A stretch of 6,642 nt of DNA from Pirellulales bacterium (GCA_022844585.1 JALHLM010000351.1:1-6642), one strand, 5' to 3'. Shown: positions 1 through 6,642, numbered from the stretch's first letter. The notes: generated from the letters alone by a model not told the origin. Program-made: numbers and translations.

Positions 1-1
1 C

Positions 2-931
2 GTCGGCCACGATGATATCGTGCATGGCGTGCTGACGTGTTTGTTCGTCGGCGGGCACTGTTTGCTGGAAGGCGTGCCGGGGCTGGGCAAGACGTTGCTG
101 GTGCGCTCCTTGGCGCAGACGTTGGACCTGAACTTCTCGCGCATCCAGTTCACGCCCGACTTGATGCCGGCGGATATTCTCGGCACGAACATGGTCATGG
201 AAACGCCGGAAGGCCGGCGTGTGTTCGAGTTCCAGAAAGGCCCGTTGTTCACGCAGATCTGCCTGGCGGACGAAATCAACCGCGCCACGCCGAAGACGCA
301 GTCGGCCATGCTGGAAACGATGCAGGAAGGGACGATCACTGTCGCGGGGCATCGCCACCAGCTCGACCGGCCGTTCTTTGTGATGGCCACGCAGAATCCC
401 ATCGAGCAGGAAGGGACGTATCCGCTGCCCGAGGCGCAGCTCGACCGATTCTTCTTCAAGTTGGTCGTCGGCTACTCGTCGAAGCAGGAACTGTCGACGA
501 TCATCGACCGCACCACGCGCGGCGATTTCCCCACGCCGGAAAAAGTCATGGACGGGAAGGAAATTCTCCAGTGGCAGGCGCTGATCCGCGAAGTGATCAT
601 CGCCCCGCACGTGCAGGACTACATCGTGCGATTGATCCTGTCGACGCACCCGAACGGCCCGTACGCCCTGCCGATCACGAACCAATACATCCGCTGGGGC
701 TCCAGCCCGCGCGGCGCACAAACGATGGCGCTGGCCTCGAAGGTCCGCGCCTTGTTGGAAGGCCGCTACAACGTCAGTTTCGAAGACGTGCGGCGCGTTT
801 TCTTGCCGGCGATGCGCCACCGCGTGCTGCTGAACTTCGAAGCGCAGGCGGAAGGAATCGAACCAGATCAAGTGTTGTTGGATATTTTGGAACGCTGCCC
901 GGAGAAGAGCGACGAGGCGAAAGCGGCGTGA
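2..931 (+). CDS. MoxR-type AAA+ ATPase, 5'-truncated by window edge
   Basis: The protein is an ATPase of the MoxR branch of AAA+ proteins, cytoplasmic chaperone-like machines that act with vWA-domain partners. The frame is open from base 2, and six residues (VGHDDI) precede the GTG at 20; MoxR proteins carry a VG-x-x-x-x-I stretch just before the GGH-LLEG motif, so the true start lies upstream and roughly 30 residues are missing. Counting from the codon at 20, I see Walker A GVPGLGKT at 18-25, Walker B LADEINR at 82-88, the MoxR-typical KTQSAMLETMQEG at 92-104, sensor 1 ATQNP at 123-127, the arginine-finger segment AQLDRF at 139-144 and a sensor 2-like SSPRGAQ near 228. All ATPase residues look intact. 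It stops with TGA at 929-931. The DUF58 and vWA genes downstream on the same strand make up the usual MoxR module. The family is certain; the client is unknown. Confidence 0.95.
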   Translation, partial: VGHDDIVHGVLTCLFVGGHCLLEGVPGLGKTLLVRSLAQTLDLNFSRIQFTPDLMPADILGTNMVMETPEGRRVFEFQKGPLFTQICLADEINRATPKTQSAMLETMQEGTITVAGHRHQLDRPFFVMATQNPIEQEGTYPLPEAQLDRFFFKLVVGYSSKQELSTIIDRTTRGDFPTPEKVMDGKEILQWQALIREVIIAPHVQDYIVRLILSTHPNGPYALPITNQYIRWGSSPRGAQTMALASKVRALLEGRYNVSFEDVRRVFLPAMRHRVLLNFEAQAEGIEPDQVLLDILERCPEKSDEAKAA

Positions 932-933
932 AG

Positions 934-1058
<125 letters not shown>

Positions 1059-1066
1059 TCCGCACC

Positions 1067-1957
1067 ATGTCCACTACCTCCGTCCCGCTCCTCAGCCCCG
1101 AACTCCTGGCCCAGCTCGAGCAAATGGAGCTTGTGAGCCGCAAGGTCTTTCGTGGGCGCATGAAAGGGGAGCGGCGCAGCAAGCGCAAAGGGCAGAGCGT
1201 GGAGTTCGCGGATTTCCGACCATATGTGGCCGGAGACGACTTGCGGTTCATCGATTGGAATCTGTACGCGCGCCTCGAAAAACTGTTCCTCAAGATGTTC
1301 ATGGAGGAGGAGGATCTGCACGTTTACGTGTTGATCGACGCCAGCATGTCGATGGATTTTGGCGAGCCGAGTAAGCTGCGCTATGCCAAGCAACTCGCCG
1401 GATCGCTGGGCTTTGTAGGGCTCTGCCGGGCGGATCGCGTGAAGATCGAAACGCTGGGACAGCCGCTGCGCACGCCGGGGCCGGTGTTGCGCGGGCGGCG
1501 GAATCTGTGGCGGATGCTCGACTACCTGGACGGCATCGAAGCCGGCGAAACGGCCACGCTGTCGGAAGGAGTGAAGAACTTTTGTCTGCGCAATCCGGGC
1601 AAGGGCATCGTGGTGTTGATTTCCGACCTGATGGACAAGCACGGGTACGAGGACGCGTTGCGGTACCTGGTCGCGCGGCAGATGGACGCGTATGTGATCC
1701 ACGTCCTCTCGGCCGAAGAGTTGGAGCCGGACTTGAAGGGGGACCTGCGTCTGGTGGACAGCGAAGACAGCGACATCGCGGAGATCACGATCAGCGTGCC
1801 GCTGTTGAAACGCTACAAGCAAACCCTGGCGGCCTTCATCGACGGCGCCCGGAGTTTCTGCATGAAGCGCGGCATGGCGTACATGTTGGCACAGAATCAA
1901 TTGCCGGTGGAGCAGTTGATGGGGAATTATCTGAGGCAACGCGGGCTGGTGCGCTGA
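1067..1957 (+). CDS. DUF58 family protein with vWA-like domain
   Basis: This 296-residue protein belongs to the DUF58 family, which is almost always encoded next to MoxR ATPases and is thought to be a MoxR partner. The family signature reads EFADFRPYVAGDDLRFIDW at residues 46-64, preceded by the basic segment RRSKRKG (36-42). A vWA-like fold follows, with a MIDAS-type DASMSM at 91-96 and an aspartate in LISDLMD (185-191). There is no signal peptide or clear membrane span, so this looks like a soluble form rather than the DUF58 proteins with N-terminal helices. I chose ATG 1067 because the family-like sequence starts there. An in-frame ATG at 944 would add 41 residues that merely translate the ATTCATC repeat and show no conservation signal. 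No Shine-Dalgarno sequence precedes 1067. It is probably co-transcribed with the ATPase gene, 135 bases upstream. Confidence 0.92.
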   Translation: MSTTSVPLLSPELLAQLEQMELVSRKVFRGRMKGERRSKRKGQSVEFADFRPYVAGDDLRFIDWNLYARLEKLFLKMFMEEEDLHVYVLIDASMSMDFGEPSKLRYAKQLAGSLGFVGLCRADRVKIETLGQPLRTPGPVLRGRRNLWRMLDYLDGIEAGETATLSEGVKNFCLRNPGKGIVVLISDLMDKHGYEDALRYLVARQMDAYVIHVLSAEELEPDLKGDLRLVDSEDSDIAEITISVPLLKRYKQTLAAFIDGARSFCMKRGMAYMLAQNQLPVEQLMGNYLRQRGLVR

Positions 1958-1979
1958 AAAGTTAATTGTCGGCATTGAA

Positions 1980-2178
1980 GCCCCGAAAGGGGCGACCGTC
2001 AGTAGCCAGGGGCGGAAGCCCCTGGTGGAGAGGTTCACGAAAGAAATGAACAGGCCCTGAAAGGGCGACCGAGGATCGTGCCGTTTCGGTCACCCCGTTG
2101 GGGTTTGTGAGCTCTTCGTTAGGGCGTCAATTCCAGGGGTTGCCACCCCTGGCTACTGGCGGTCGCCCCTGTCGGGGC
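1980..2178. repeat. Symmetrical fold-back element with 46-nt hairpin-bearing arms
   Basis: The left arm (1980-2025) and the reverse complement of the right arm (2133-2178) match at 41 of 46 positions. Each arm holds two hairpins. One has stem GCCCC/GGGGC (1980-1984 with 1989-1993; 2165-2169 with 2174-2178) and a 4-nt loop. The other has an 8-bp stem (2006-2013 with 2018-2025; 2133-2140 with 2145-2152), also with a 4-nt loop. Between the arms lie two degenerate copies of the first hairpin followed by GACCG, again facing each other: 2055-2072 on the plus strand and 2088-2104 on the minus strand. The element occupies most of the 293-base gap between the DUF58 and vWA genes. No ORF or transposase lies inside. 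It resembles REP/MITE-type intergenic repeats; I recall similar GCCCC-GAAA-GGGGC repeats from planctomycete genomes but could not search. Confidence 0.85.
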
Positions 2179-2202
2179 TACGGAATTGCCGGCAGCGCCA
2201 AA

Positions 2203-2232
2203 TTGATTTGATTTACATTCGCGTGATATGAA
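2203..2232 (+). promoter_or_regulatory. Possible promoter upstream of vWA gene
   Basis: After the GC-rich fold-back element the sequence turns AT-rich (about 2200-2250). TTGATT at 2203-2208 could serve as a -35 box, with TATGAA at 2227-2232 as a weak -10 box 18 bases further on, or TGATAT at 2224-2229 with a short 15-base spacer. The matches are poor. The case rests on the abrupt AT-rich stretch just before the gene and on the structured element that separates it from the DUF58 gene. Confidence 0.25.
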
Positions 2233-2250
2233 TCGCGTCGGAAAAAATTC

Positions 2251-4233
2251 ATGAACTGGAATTCCCTCCTCTCGCCGTGGCTTTGGGCGCCGTTGTTGGC
2301 GGTGCCGCCGGCGGTGATCATGCTGTATTTCTTGAAGCTCAAGCGGCAGCCGCTCGAGGTGCCGAGCACGTATCTGTGGCTCAAATCGATTGAAGACCTG
2401 CACGTCAACAGCCTGTGGCAAAAGCTGCGGCAGAGTTTGCTGTTGTTCCTGCAACTGTTGATTCTGCTGCTGGCGATCATCGCGCTCTTAAACCCGACCT
2501 GGCAGGAGCAAAAGCTTTCGGGCAATCATCTCATCTTCTTGGTCGACAACTCCGCCAGCATGGGCGCGACCGACGTGGGGCCGAATCGGCTGGAAGAGGC
2601 GAAGCGTCAGATCAACGCGCTCATCGACGAAATGACGTCCGATTCCGAAGCGATGATCATCAGCTTTTCCGACGACGCCCAGGTTGAGCAGAACTTCACT
2701 TCCAGCCGTCGGCAACTCCGCGAGCGGCTGGCCTCGATTCAATTGACGAACCGGCCGACGTCGCTGGCCGAGGCGTTGCAAGTTGCGTCGGGTCTGGCGA
2801 ACCCCGGTCAGGCGGCGTTTGATTCTAGCGATCAATTGGTGGCCGAACCGGTTCCGGCCGCACTTTACATTTTCAGTGACGGGCGCTTCCCCGAGGTCCG
2901 CAACTTTGCGCTCGGGAATCTGGATCCGGTGAAGTACGTGCCGATCGGCGAGCCGGACGCGGCGAACATTGGCATCGTTTCGTTCACCACGCAACGGGGC
3001 GAGAAGCCCGGGCAGTTGCAGGCGTTCGCGCGGCTGGAGAACTACGGCGCGACGGAAGTGACCGTGGAGTTGACGTTACTCCGCGAAGGGAATCTGATTG
3101 ACGCCTCGCAGCTCAAAGTGCCGCCGGGGGACTCGGCCGCCACGGCATTTGAGTTGGGCGAGATCGAAGCCGGCGCGCTAGAACTCCGCGCGGCGACCGG
3201 CGACAAGCTGGCGATCGACGACGTGGCCTACGCCTCGATCAATCCGCCGCAGCGCTCCAAAGTGTTGCTGATCACGCCCGGCAATGAGCCGCTGCAATTC
3301 GCGCTGGCCACCACGCGGGCGGAGCAGTTGTTGGAGCTCACGATCGAGCCCGTCGACTATCTCAAGGCCGAGGCGTATCGCAATCAGGCCGCCGCCGGGG
3401 CGTTTGATCTCGTCATCTATGACCGTTGCGTTCCGGTGAACGCCCAAGACGCGACGAAACCGGGCGAACTGCCGCAGGCCAACACCCTGTTCGTCGGCGT
3501 GCTGCCTCCGGGGGACGCATGGAAGGCGGATGCGAAGGTCGATATCCCGCAGATCATCGATACGGATCGCAGCCATCCGCTGATGAACCTGATCGAGATG
3601 GGGAACGTGCTGATTTACGAAGGGACGCCGCTCAAGCCGCCGCCCGGGAGCACGGTGCTGATTGACTCCAACGCCGGGCCGATGTTCGCGATTGGTCCGC
3701 GCGAGGGCTTTGAAGACGCCGTGCTGGGCTTTGAAATCGTCGGCGAAGGGCACTACCGGACGAACTGGTGGTTCCAGCAAGGTTTTCCGGTGTTCGCGAT
3801 GAATCTGGTCAACTACCTTGGCAGCCGGCAAGTCGAAGCGGTCGCCGGCAGCTCAACGCCCGGGCAGCCGGTCGCGCTCCGCAGCCTGGTCAAACCGGAC
3901 AAGATCGCCGTCATCACGCCGGCGCAGAAACGCATGGAGGTCCCGCGCGGTCGGCAAAACCTGTATACCTTCCACGATACGCAGCAATTGGGCGTCTATC
4001 GGGTGCTGGAAGCGGACACCGAAACGCAGCGTTTCGTGGTCAACTTGTTCGATGGCGCCGAGAGCGATATCCGCACCCGGCCGGACCAGCCGATCAAGAT
4101 CGGGCATACCGACGTGGCGGGGGAAAGCGGTTGGGAGGTCAGTCGCCGCGACGGCTGGAAATGGTTGTTGATGTTGGCACTCGGTGTGCTGTTGTTCGAG
4201 TGGTACGTCTACAACCGCCGCGTCTACCTCTAA
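2251..4233 (+). CDS. BatA-like membrane protein with vWA domain
   Basis: This 660-residue membrane protein is the third member of the MoxR-DUF58-vWA module. Residues 1-85 match the BatA/aerotolerance-regulator N-terminal region: a hydrophobic helix (about 7-28), the KLKRQPLEVPSTYLW segment (29-43) and a second helix (about 61-81). The vWA domain follows with an intact MIDAS: D99, S101 and S103 in DNSAS, T170 in RPTSL, and D210 in FSDG, so metal binding is likely. A beta-rich segment (about 238-330) follows, then a Rossmann-like segment beginning KVLLITPG (337-344) that recalls the glutamine-amidotransferase-like fold found in related BatA-type proteins. A third helix (about 636-654) sits just before a short basic tail, RRVYL. 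The vWA domain and middle region would lie on one side of the membrane between helices 2 and 3. ATG 2251 fits the family N-terminus. Only a weak GGAAA precedes it. The client is unknown. Confidence 0.9.
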   Translation: MNWNSLLSPWLWAPLLAVPPAVIMLYFLKLKRQPLEVPSTYLWLKSIEDLHVNSLWQKLRQSLLLFLQLLILLLAIIALLNPTWQEQKLSGNHLIFLVDNSASMGATDVGPNRLEEAKRQINALIDEMTSDSEAMIISFSDDAQVEQNFTSSRRQLRERLASIQLTNRPTSLAEALQVASGLANPGQAAFDSSDQLVAEPVPAALYIFSDGRFPEVRNFALGNLDPVKYVPIGEPDAANIGIVSFTTQRGEKPGQLQAFARLENYGATEVTVELTLLREGNLIDASQLKVPPGDSAATAFELGEIEAGALELRAATGDKLAIDDVAYASINPPQRSKVLLITPGNEPLQFALATTRAEQLLELTIEPVDYLKAEAYRNQAAAGAFDLVIYDRCVPVNAQDATKPGELPQANTLFVGVLPPGDAWKADAKVDIPQIIDTDRSHPLMNLIEMGNVLIYEGTPLKPPPGSTVLIDSNAGPMFAIGPREGFEDAVLGFEIVGEGHYRTNWWFQQGFPVFAMNLVNYLGSRQVEAVAGSSTPGQPVALRSLVKPDKIAVITPAQKRMEVPRGRQNLYTFHDTQQLGVYRVLEADTETQRFVVNLFDGAESDIRTRPDQPIKIGHTDVAGESGWEVSRRDGWKWLLMLALGVLLFEWYVYNRRVYL

Positions 4234-4306
4234 AGGGCGACGCCGCGTTACGAACGACGGGATTCCACGCCAGTTAGTTGGTGGAACTCTGTTTCGCGGC
4301 GGGGGA

Positions 4307-4335
4307 CTGCGAGACGGACGAAAAAATCGTATACT
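4307..4335 (+). promoter_or_regulatory. Possible promoter of methyltransferase gene
   Basis: TATACT at 4330-4335 matches the -10 consensus at five of six bases and follows a short A-tract (4321-4326), while the surrounding DNA is GC-rich. The -35 position 17 bases upstream (CTGCGA, 4307-4312) matches poorly. A start about seven bases after the -10 box would leave a leader of roughly 57 nt before ATG 4399. A 165-base gap separates this gene from the vWA gene, which supports independent transcription. Confidence 0.35.
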
Positions 4336-4398
4336 TCCTTTGCGCCCCTTCCCCGGGGGACGCATTCCAGCGCGCCCTCGAATTGGCTCCCATCGCCC

Positions 4399-5154
4399 AT
4401 GGCTCGTAAGCGATCTTCGCAAACGCTGTTGAAGCGGCCCCGTAATCCCGATCGTGACGAAACGGGCAACCGCGGCAAGGTCATCAATCGATTCGTCGAA
4501 AACGACCTGATCCGGCGCGTCAGCTACGAGACGTATCGCGACAAAGTCCGCGACGTTTACGACGGTCCTCAGGGGGCCGTGCTGGCCGCGTGCAGCCTGA
4601 TTTCGCTGCACTCGCCGCTGGGCGATCGCTTGCTGCGTACGCGCAAGTTCGATCTGCGCGGCGCGAAACGGATTCTCGACGTCGGTAGCGGCGCCGGGCA
4701 GATCGCCAAGCACCTGCTCAAATACGCCGACGCCGACGCGCGGGTCACCTGCTTCGATCTCTCCGCGGAAATGATGCGGCGCGCGCGCAATCGACTGAAA
4801 TCCAAAGCGCCGCACTACCTCGTGGCCGATTTGGCGCGGTTGCCGTTCGCGTCCGGCACGTTCGATTGCGTGACGTGCGGGTACGTGCTGGAGCACGTCC
4901 CGGATGCGGCGCTCGGGCTCGGCGAGTTGGCTCGCGTGATGCAGCCCGGCGGACGGATGATGTTGCTGGCGACCGAAGACAGCTTTAGTGGCGCGTTCAC
5001 CAGTCGCCTGTGGCGCTGCCGGACTTACAACCGCGCCGAAATCAAACGCGTCTGCCGCGACATCGGCCTCGTCTGGCACAAAGAGCTGTGGTTCACCCCG
5101 CTCCACAAAATGATGCGCGCCGGCGGCATCTGCGTGGAATTGGTGAAGTCGTAG
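4399..5154 (+). CDS. Class I SAM-dependent methyltransferase
   Basis: This 251-residue protein has the core of the UbiE/Methyltransf_11 group of class I methyltransferases, which move a methyl group from S-adenosylmethionine to a substrate. Motif I is ILDVGSGAG (92-100). The acidic residue ending beta-2 is D120 in CFDLS. A motif II-like ADLARLPF lies at 143-150, FDCVTCGYVLEHV (155-167) is the beta-4 region, and ELARVMQPGGRMMLL (176-190) is the usual post-motif helix and strand. About 88 residues precede motif I, starting with a very basic, probably disordered stretch (1-27); this N-terminal part is longer than the bare fold needs and may be a lid or substrate domain. No signal peptide is seen, so it is probably cytoplasmic. 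The substrate cannot be told from sequence. It sits alone between its own spacer and a convergent glycosyltransferase-like gene, so a glycan or lipid substrate is conceivable but unproven. Confidence 0.88.
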   Translation: MARKRSSQTLLKRPRNPDRDETGNRGKVINRFVENDLIRRVSYETYRDKVRDVYDGPQGAVLAACSLISLHSPLGDRLLRTRKFDLRGAKRILDVGSGAGQIAKHLLKYADADARVTCFDLSAEMMRRARNRLKSKAPHYLVADLARLPFASGTFDCVTCGYVLEHVPDAALGLGELARVMQPGGRMMLLATEDSFSGAFTSRLWRCRTYNRAEIKRVCRDIGLVWHKELWFTPLHKMMRAGGICVELVKS

Positions 5155-5172
5155 TTCGGTGTTGCAGCCACA

Positions 5173-5225
5173 GTCTCCTTTCGCTCCGCGAAAGGCTCCG
5201 GACCTTTCGCGGAGCGAAAGGAGAC
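5173..5225. terminator. Long perfect palindrome between convergent genes, likely terminator
   Basis: Bases 5173-5195 pair perfectly with 5203-5225 (23 bp) around the 7-nt loop CTCCGGA; three more pairs form outside a single mismatch. The palindrome lies between the methyltransferase stop (5154) and the stop of the convergent gene (5234). On the plus strand it is followed by GGTGTGTTTT, a modest T-run; on the minus strand no T-run follows, so it would best terminate the methyltransferase transcript. Each arm is also palindromic (8-bp stem, 3-nt loop: 5177-5184 with 5188-5195, and 5203-5210 with 5214-5221), so two smaller hairpins are an alternative fold. It could equally be a repeat insertion that doubles as a terminator. 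Confidence 0.7.
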
Positions 5226-5233
5226 GGTGTGTT

Positions 5234-6196
5234 TTAGGCGGCGCGACGCGGCGAGGGTCGACGCGCCAGTTGCTCGGCCACGGCGCGTTCCACGTGAATC
5301 AGGCGTTCGTGGAAGCGGGCGTAATCGGCTGATTCCAATGCGCCGACCAGGTGTCCGGCGAGTTGAGCCACGCCGCGCCATGGGGTGGTTCGAATGGCCG
5401 CGCCGAGGACGCTCATCGTGTGCGCGGCGCGCGCGGCGCGCGTCAGGCTGCCCGCCAATTGGCGGCGGAAGAGTCGTTCTTCTTGCAGACCGCGGCGAAA
5501 TGCTCCGTCGTGTTTCGCGTGGCCAGGTGCGTCGGCGGCCTCGTCGTAGACGACGGAACGCGGCTCGTAGACGGCCGTCCAGCCGACCCGTTTCAACGTC
5601 GCTGCGACGTCGACCGCGCAAAGCGTGTCGCCTAGCGAAGGATCGAGTCCGCCGGGCAGGGCATCAATCGCGGCTTTGCGATAAAAGCCGGCACGAATCG
5701 TTGGACCCATGATCGCCGTGGCGTCCGTGGGCAACGTGAATCGCGTGGCGCCCGCGCCGAGCACGGTTGGCTGGCCGCTACCGTAATAGGCGACGCCGGT
5801 TGCCAGGACTTGCTCCGGATGGTCCCGATCCGATAGCAACGGCGAGACGGCAGCCACGTCGGGCCGCTCGAAATGGGCGATCGCCGCGTCGATCCAGCCG
5901 TCGCTGGCTTCCGCGCCGCAGCCCAACAGATGAACGATGGGGGCATAGCTGGCGGCGATGCCGAGGGCGAGACATTGCACGGCGGTCGATCGCTTCGGGG
6001 CCGCCACGAAACGGACTTCGCCCGCCAAGTGGTACGGATCGTTGTACGGCACGCTGTGAGGAACAATGACCTCGACGCCGCCGGGCCGGTGTTGCAGCAC
6101 CGAGACCAGGGTATCCTCCAGACGCCGTAAGTCCCCCAGAAAGGGAACGACTACCGACAAGCGATGCACGGGTAGACCTCGCGGATGTCCGTCCAT
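5234..6196 (-). CDS. GT2-like glycosyltransferase with degenerate catalytic motifs
   Basis: This 320-residue protein has the order of a family-2 (GT-A fold) glycosyltransferase: LSVVVPFLGDLRRLEDTLVS at 13-32 as the first strand and helix, then a donor-site strand and helix ending GWIDAAIAHFERPDVAAVSP (100-119), then the acceptor part RAGFYRKAAIDALPGGLDPS (168-187) and KRVGWTAVYEPRSVVY (202-217). Two functional signatures are missing. The D-x-D metal motif is replaced by G92-C93-G94, judged by its distance to W101. The E-D-x-D segment carrying the catalytic base reads C193-A194-V195-D196. The frame is intact, so this is a divergent or non-catalytic member, not a broken gene. No membrane span is clear; the last 80 residues are Arg/Ala-rich and helical. 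I chose ATG 6196; an in-frame TTG at 6208 would add four residues (MRRV). Neither start has a Shine-Dalgarno sequence. It converges on the methyltransferase gene. Confidence 0.8.
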   Translation of the reverse strand: MDGHPRGLPVHRLSVVVPFLGDLRRLEDTLVSVLQHRPGGVEVIVPHSVPYNDPYHLAGEVRFVAAPKRSTAVQCLALGIAASYAPIVHLLGCGAEASDGWIDAAIAHFERPDVAAVSPLLSDRDHPEQVLATGVAYYGSGQPTVLGAGATRFTLPTDATAIMGPTIRAGFYRKAAIDALPGGLDPSLGDTLCAVDVAATLKRVGWTAVYEPRSVVYDEAADAPGHAKHDGAFRRGLQEERLFRRQLAGSLTRAARAAHTMSVLGAAIRTTPWRGVAQLAGHLVGALESADYARFHERLIHVERAVAEQLARRPSPRRAA

Positions 6197-6363
6197 GACG
6201 CGGCGCAACCGACTGATGCGTCCGACTACCGCCGATCGGACATCCTCAATTTTCGGCAGTCCGGGAGTGCCGGATTTACCTGATTTACCGGAAATGCGGG
6301 AAAAGACTATTTCACCTCCCCGCCCGGCTCGACAGCCTGAGCGAACTTCCGGATAACGGTGGG
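6197..6363. other. Divergent intergenic spacer with short repeats
   Basis: This 167-base spacer separates two genes transcribed outward and should hold promoters for both, though I see no convincing -35/-10 pair. Two small patterns stand out: the inverted repeat GTCCGA (6220-6225) / TCGGAC (6236-6241), and GATTTACC occurring twice with a 9-base period (6273-6280 and 6282-6289). Either could be a binding site, but both are short enough to arise by chance. Confidence 0.3.
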
Positions 6364-6642
6364 ATGACTCCTGAAGTTCGCTACCTCGTGTTCGATCTGG
6401 AAAGCGTCGCCGACGGCGACCTGGTTTCTCGGCTGCGCTACCCAGGCGAAAAGCTGGACGGCGCCGCGGCGATTGGCCGGTACCGGGCCGAGTTGATGGC
6501 CAAGAACGATAGCGATTTCATTCCCTATACGTTCCAGGTGCCGGTCTCGGTGGCGGTGGCCAAGGTCGGCGAAGACCTCCGGTTGCTGGACTTGGTGACG
6601 CTCGACGAACCTCGCTTTCGTCCGCACATCATCACCGAGCAT
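6364..6642 (+). CDS. Predicted PolB-like 3'-5' exonuclease, N-terminal fragment
   Basis: ATG 6364 opens a frame of 93 codons that reaches the window edge without a stop. The start, YLVFDLESVADGDLV at residues 7-21, matches the exo I motif of DEDD-type nucleases, with D11 and E13 as the metal ligands. The following RYPGEKL (25-31), DFIPYTFQVPVSVAVAKV (51-68) and the last residues RFRPHIITEH (84-93) fit my memory of the planctomycete form of the predicted 3'-5' exonuclease family related to the PolB exonuclease domain. Such proteins would trim DNA 3' ends in the cytoplasm, without a polymerase domain. The remaining exo motifs and the C-terminus lie outside the window. GGTGGG stands directly before the start, too close for an ideal ribosome site. 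An open frame on the opposite strand over the same bases is a shadow. Confidence 0.8.
   Translation, partial: MTPEVRYLVFDLESVADGDLVSRLRYPGEKLDGAAAIGRYRAELMAKNDSDFIPYTFQVPVSVAVAKVGEDLRLLDLVTLDEPRFRPHIITEH

Noticed and set aside
1958..2250. Insertion sequence remnant
   Set aside because: The symmetry is that of a fold-back repeat, but there is no transposase fragment and no visible target-site duplication, so I annotate it only as a repeat.
4263..4286. Hairpin TTCCAC/GTGGAA after the vWA gene as a terminator
   Set aside because: The stem is only 6 bp with a 12-nt loop and no T-run follows, so it is too weak to call.
3853..5106. Open frame of 417 codons on the minus strand
   Set aside because: It spans the vWA gene end and most of the methyltransferase gene in antisense, has no recognisable domain, and is rich in Arg, Pro and Ala as expected of a shadow frame in GC-rich DNA.
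6307..6642. Minus-strand open frame at the right edge
   Set aside because: The plus strand over the same bases encodes the D-x-E motif and conserved sequence of a PolB-like exonuclease; the minus frame shows no family features.

Overview
The window looks like chromosomal DNA from a planctomycete, probably of the Pirellula type. It is fairly GC-rich, most starts lack a clear Shine-Dalgarno sequence, gene boundaries are filled with fold-back repeats built on GCCCC/GGGGC hairpins, and the MoxR, DUF58 and membrane vWA genes and the PolB-type exonuclease fragment look most like planctomycete proteins. This placement is recalled from family knowledge and was not searched.

Layout. Positions 2-931 (+) hold the 3' part of a MoxR-type AAA+ ATPase. 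Positions 1067-1957 (+) hold a DUF58 protein with a vWA-like fold, and 2251-4233 (+) a large membrane-anchored BatA/vWA protein. These three form the classic MoxR-DUF58-vWA module, in which the ATPase is thought to act as a chaperone or remodeller for vWA proteins and their clients at the membrane. A solo class I SAM-dependent methyltransferase follows (4399-5154, +) with its own possible promoter. A convergent family-2-like glycosyltransferase (5234-6196, -) has lost its usual catalytic signatures. After a divergent spacer, the first 93 codons of a predicted PolB-like 3'-5' exonuclease (6364-6642, +) run off the window.

The most notable content is between the genes. The moxR/DUF58 spacer carries an 18-bp perfect inverted repeat made of 7-bp ATTCATC units. 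The DUF58/vWA spacer is filled by a roughly 200-bp symmetrical fold-back element: its 46-nt arms differ at five positions, none of which breaks a stem, and two of which form a compensatory pair. The convergent spacer holds a 23-bp perfect palindrome whose arms are themselves palindromic, probably a terminator.

I see no CRISPR array, no RNA gene, no transposase and no clear new multi-gene system. The best leads are the structured repeat family and the glycosyltransferase-like protein without its metal-binding and catalytic-base motifs.
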